This document shows positions 61,435 through 64,000 of a DNA stretch of 64,000 nt, in pieces. The stretch is from CBDFLD01 sp965249005 (lineage in GTDB: Bacteria; Acidobacteriota; UBA6911), in the NCBI GenBank assembly GCA_965249005.1, contig CBDFLD010000009.1, positions 62,001-126,000 of the forward strand. The letters run 5' to 3'. The notes under the pieces were generated by a model, which was given only the letters and a program-made list of their open reading frames with translations, was not told the origin of the DNA and searched no databases. Within the stretch, counting starts at the first letter, position 1. Every line of letters begins with the position of its first letter. Both the position numbers and the translations under genes were made by a program.

Positions 61435-62292
61435 ATGACCGATCCCCGCCCGACCGACTTACCGACCCCATGGCGCGAGAGGCTACGGGTCATCATCTTC
61501 GAAGCCGATACGCCAGCCGGCAAGGCATTCGACGTCGCTCTGTTGGTCGCCATCGTGATCAGCGTGGGCGTGGTAATGGTGGAGAGCGTGGCGCCCGTGC
61601 GCGAACGCTATGGCCTCGAGCTCGACATTGCGGAGTGGTCCTTCACCGCGCTGTTTACGGTGGAGTACGTCGTGCGTCTGCTTTCGGTCCGGCGTCCCGC
61701 CCAGTACGCCCGCAGCTTCTTCGGCGTCATCGACGTGTTGGCGATCGCGCCGACCTACCTCAGCCTGCTGTTCCCTGGGGCCGAATTGCTGATCGTCATC
61801 CGCGGCGTGCGCCTGCTGCGCGTCTTTCGCGTGTTCAAGCTGGGCCGCTTTCTTGGCGAAGCCAACTTGCTGACTCGAGCCCTCGTCGCCAGTCGCCACA
61901 AGGTCATCCTGTTCCTGGGCACGGTGCTGATTTTGGTCACCATTCTCGGCGCCGCAATGTATCTGATAGAAGGAGAGGAAAACGGCTTCACCAGCGTGCC
62001 GGTCGGCGTCTACTGGGCGATCGTCACCATGACGACCGTGGGCTACGGCGACATCACGCCTCAGACGCTCCTCGGAAAGACCCTGGCCGCGATGGTGATG
62101 GTTCTCGGCTACAGCATCATCGCCGTGCCGACGGGCATCATCACGGCCGAGATCGTCGAGTCCGCGGTGGGAGGGAAGATCTCCACGCGAGGCTGCCCGG
62201 AGTGCCTGACCGAGGGGCACCTGACGAATGCCCGCTACTGCAAGGACTGCGGAGCGTTGCTGGGGGAGAACTCGAGGGTTGTTCGCGGTTAG
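61435..62292 (+). CDS. Voltage-gated-type potassium channel with zinc ribbon
   Basis: 285 residues from ATG 61435 with a GGAG nearby. Six helices S1-S6: S4 is VIRGVRLLRVFRVFKLGRF with Arg/Lys every third residue, the pore filter is MTTVGYGDITP, S6 is MVLGYSIIAVPTGIITAEIV. The C-terminus has a small zinc-ribbon-like tail CPECLTEGHLTNARYCKDCG with four Cys. The fold is that of bacterial Kv channels. The metal tail may aid assembly or sensing (inference). It may be co-transcribed with the upstream hydrolase. Confidence 0.9.
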   Translation: MTDPRPTDLPTPWRERLRVIIFEADTPAGKAFDVALLVAIVISVGVVMVESVAPVRERYGLELDIAEWSFTALFTVEYVVRLLSVRRPAQYARSFFGVIDVLAIAPTYLSLLFPGAELLIVIRGVRLLRVFRVFKLGRFLGEANLLTRALVASRHKVILFLGTVLILVTILGAAMYLIEGEENGFTSVPVGVYWAIVTMTTVGYGDITPQTLLGKTLAAMVMVLGYSIIAVPTGIITAEIVESAVGGKISTRGCPECLTEGHLTNARYCKDCGALLGENSRVVRG

Positions 62293-62389
62293 ACGGAATC
62301 GACTATTTCGTTGGCGGAGATCTTCGGCAACTCACTTCGAAAGAAGCCGCCGCGACTTGAACATCATTGGAGACCACATGCAAGCTAGT

Positions 62390-62437
62390 GTTGCACATAG
62401 TGCTACTATTTGATATTGTAATTGCATATGGTGCAAC
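62390..62437. promoter_or_regulatory. Inverted repeat overlapping the DUF4143 gene start
   Basis: GTTGCAC at 62390-62396 and GTGCAAC at 62431-62437 (the match continues loosely into ATA/TAT) enclose the likely promoter and the ATG at 62428. The position suits an operator or a translation-blocking hairpin; the regulator is unknown. Confidence 0.35.
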
Positions 62438-63567
62438 GCCCGTTCTGGCAGGACAAGATCGAGCAGGCTTGGCGGCGGCGACCCGTCGTGTGGCTGTCAG
62501 GTGTCCGGAGAGTGGGGAAGACCTATCTTTGTCAAAACCTACCCCGGATTGAGTACTTTGACTGCGAACTGCCCCGCGTGCGAAGGATGATGGATGATCC
62601 TCAGTCCTTTCTGGACGGACTTGGCGGGTCAAGAGTTGTTCTGGACGAGATTCACCGGTTGGGCAATCCCTCAGAAATCCTGAAGATAGCGGCGGACCGC
62701 TACTCCGATATCCAGATTGTGGCCACTGGTTCTTCGACCCTCGGTGCCAGCCGAAAGTTTCGCGACACCCTGGCCGGGCGCAAGGCCGAGGTGTGGCTGA
62801 CACCTATGATCAGCTCGGACCTCGAAGCCTTTGGCGCGTCGGACTTGATCCACCGCCTTTTTCATGGGGGGCTTCCTCCTCTCTTTTTGTCCGAGGAACT
62901 TCCCGAACGGGATTTCCAGGAGTGGATGGACGCATACTGGGCCAAAGACGTTCAAGAACTCTTCCGGCTAGAACGGCGGTACTCGTTCCAAAGGTTTGCG
63001 GAACTCCTCCTGGCCCAGAGCGGCGGCATCTTCGAGGCCACTCGATTCGCCCGTCCCTGCGAGGTCAGCCGCACCACCATCTCGAATTATCTTTCCGTAC
63101 TGGAAGCTACTTTTGTTGTCCATCTTATCCGTCCGTTTAGTTCGCACAGGCCGACAGAGATCGTCTCGGCACCGAAAGTCTATGGCTTCGACACTGGGTT
63201 TGTATGTTACCACCGCGGCTGGTCAAGTCTGAGGCGAGAAGATGTCGGGGTGTTGTGGGAACATTTCGTGTTGAACGAGATCATGGCGCAGGAACAGACG
63301 CGTCAGGTTCGATACTGGCGAGACAAGCGACATCATGAGGTTGATTTCGTGCTTCCGGGCCGTAGCCGGACACCGGTAGCGATTGAGTGCAAATACTCGG
63401 CTGATGCGTTTGACCCAGGCGCTTTGTTGGCGTTTCGGCGACAGTATCCCGAGGGTAACAACTTCGTTGTGGCCGCCGACGTGCAACGTTCCTTCCAGAG
63501 GACCTACCGCGACGTGAAGGTCCGGTTCGTGAGCCTTAGAGCCCTCCTCGAGAAAACCTCAATTTGA
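62428..63567 (+). CDS. AAA-type ATPase with DUF4143 domain
   Basis: 379 residues from ATG 62428. Walker A is SGVRRVGKTYL, Walker B is RVVLDEIHRLGN and the sensor is VATGSSTLG, followed by the middle winged-helix part (CEVSRTTISNYLSVLEATFV) and the C-terminal DUF4143 domain with a PD-(D/E)XK-like core (HHEVDFVL...VAIECKYS). These ATPases are widespread, mobile and often linked to toxin-antitoxin or defence settings, but their role is mostly unproven. The gene has its own promoter region with an inverted repeat. Intact. Confidence 0.85.
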   Translation: MVQRPFWQDKIEQAWRRRPVVWLSGVRRVGKTYLCQNLPRIEYFDCELPRVRRMMDDPQSFLDGLGGSRVVLDEIHRLGNPSEILKIAADRYSDIQIVATGSSTLGASRKFRDTLAGRKAEVWLTPMISSDLEAFGASDLIHRLFHGGLPPLFLSEELPERDFQEWMDAYWAKDVQELFRLERRYSFQRFAELLLAQSGGIFEATRFARPCEVSRTTISNYLSVLEATFVVHLIRPFSSHRPTEIVSAPKVYGFDTGFVCYHRGWSSLRREDVGVLWEHFVLNEIMAQEQTRQVRYWRDKRHHEVDFVLPGRSRTPVAIECKYSADAFDPGALLAFRRQYPEGNNFVVAADVQRSFQRTYRDVKVRFVSLRALLEKTSI

Positions 63568-63620
63568 CGCACCGACAATTATGGCGTAAGTTTGCCTCAA
63601 AAAGCAGACAAACACCTGGG

Positions 63621-64000
63621 ATGTATGAAATGGAAAAAACGGGCATTGGCATTATCGGTTCGGGAAACATCGGCACGGATCTGCTGATCAAGCTCCTGCA
63701 CTCGCAAGTTCTCGAGCCCAAGATCATGGTGGGAATCGACGAAAAGTCCGAGGGCCTGGGGATCGCCAGGAGTCACGGCATCAAGGCTTCATCTAATGGT
63801 CTCGAGGACCTGCTCAAGGAGGAAGGAATCGCCCTTGCCTTCGATGCCAGCGGCGCAAAGCCGCACAAAAAGCACGCGCCGCTACTCGAGGATGCAGGGA
63901 TCATCGCTGTCGATTTGACGCCGGCTGCCGTAGGTCCCTTTGTCGTGCCCTACGTAAATCTCGGAGCGCACATGGGTGCGCCCAACGTGAATCTCGTGAC
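63621..64000 (+). CDS. mhpF: Acetaldehyde dehydrogenase (acetylating), 5' part
   Basis: The first 126 codons from ATG 63621: MYEMEKTGIGIIGSGNIGTD, the Rossmann NAD-binding motif GSGNIG, then EGLGIARSHGIKASSNGLED, FDASGAKPHKKHAPLLEDAG and AVDLTPAAVGPFVVPYVNLG. These match MhpF/DmpF, which turns acetaldehyde plus CoA and NAD+ into acetyl-CoA at the end of aromatic meta-cleavage, in a complex with a 4-hydroxy-2-oxovalerate aldolase. The partner would be expected just beyond the window. The catalytic Cys lies past the window edge. Confidence 0.88.
   Translation, partial: MYEMEKTGIGIIGSGNIGTDLLIKLLHSQVLEPKIMVGIDEKSEGLGIARSHGIKASSNGLEDLLKEEGIALAFDASGAKPHKKHAPLLEDAGIIAVDLTPAAVGPFVVPYVNLGAHMGAPNVNLV

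Overview
This 64 kb window comes from a bacterial chromosome that is heavily worn by mobile DNA. About one third of it is insertion sequences, their fragments, or short integration scars. Many of the host genes are frameshifted, truncated or split. The taxon cannot be fixed from sequence alone. A TIG-domain fragment, exported DUF305/LVIVD, DUF1254, DUF3604 and TlpA-like proteins, and a tRNA without encoded CCA would suit Acidobacteriota or a similar uncultured Gram-negative lineage (inference). Outer-membrane Omp85-type and lipoprotein genes support a diderm cell.

Layout. 1-4.5 kb: a decayed sodium/solute symporter cut by an IS6-type element, then an intact exported DUF305-LVIVD protein. 5-14.8 kb: a segment bounded by two copies of a tRNA-Leu(UAA) 3' half. 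It carries an inverted pair of identical IS1380-family elements. Between them lie wrecks of a DUF1326/DUF2182 pair and a low-GC gene joining an adenylation domain, a carrier domain and a membrane acyltransferase. 14.9-26.9 kb: a neutral-ceramidase-like protein, the last module of an NRPS (A-PCP-thioesterase) beheaded by an IS1380 element, a GNAT enzyme and a PaaK/CapK-like adenylate-forming enzyme, an IS5-type element, and a frameshifted glycosyltransferase and methyltransferase. 27-32 kb: an IS3 element followed by a graveyard of tRNA 3' halves (Arg-ACG twice, Leu-CAG, Leu-CAA) with shared flanking repeats, plus a cold-shock gene.

30.1-59.2 kb: an island bounded by a perfect 59-bp direct repeat, one copy of which lies in the only complete tRNA here, tRNA-Arg(ACG). 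It holds an exported methyltransferase, trkH with a stub of trkA, a TlpA-like protein, a broken AspT-type transporter, a gene whose middle is inverted, DUF1254 and DUF3604 remnants, a large exported protein next to an Omp85-like barrel gene (two target genes split by identical IS200 copies), an aminotransferase-integrase chimera, two PAP2 phosphatases around a radical SAM/SPASM enzyme, a second IS1380 copy and an IS110 element. 59.6-64 kb: better-kept genes for a CocE/NonD hydrolase, a voltage-gated-type potassium channel, a DUF4143 ATPase and the start of an acetaldehyde dehydrogenase.

The most informative signals are the integration scars with conserved flanks, the in-gene 656-bp inversion, the frameshifted adenylation-carrier-acyltransferase gene lying between IS91-like ends, and an IS insertion at a CTAG that provides three stop codons. 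No CRISPR array, rRNA or complete phage was seen.
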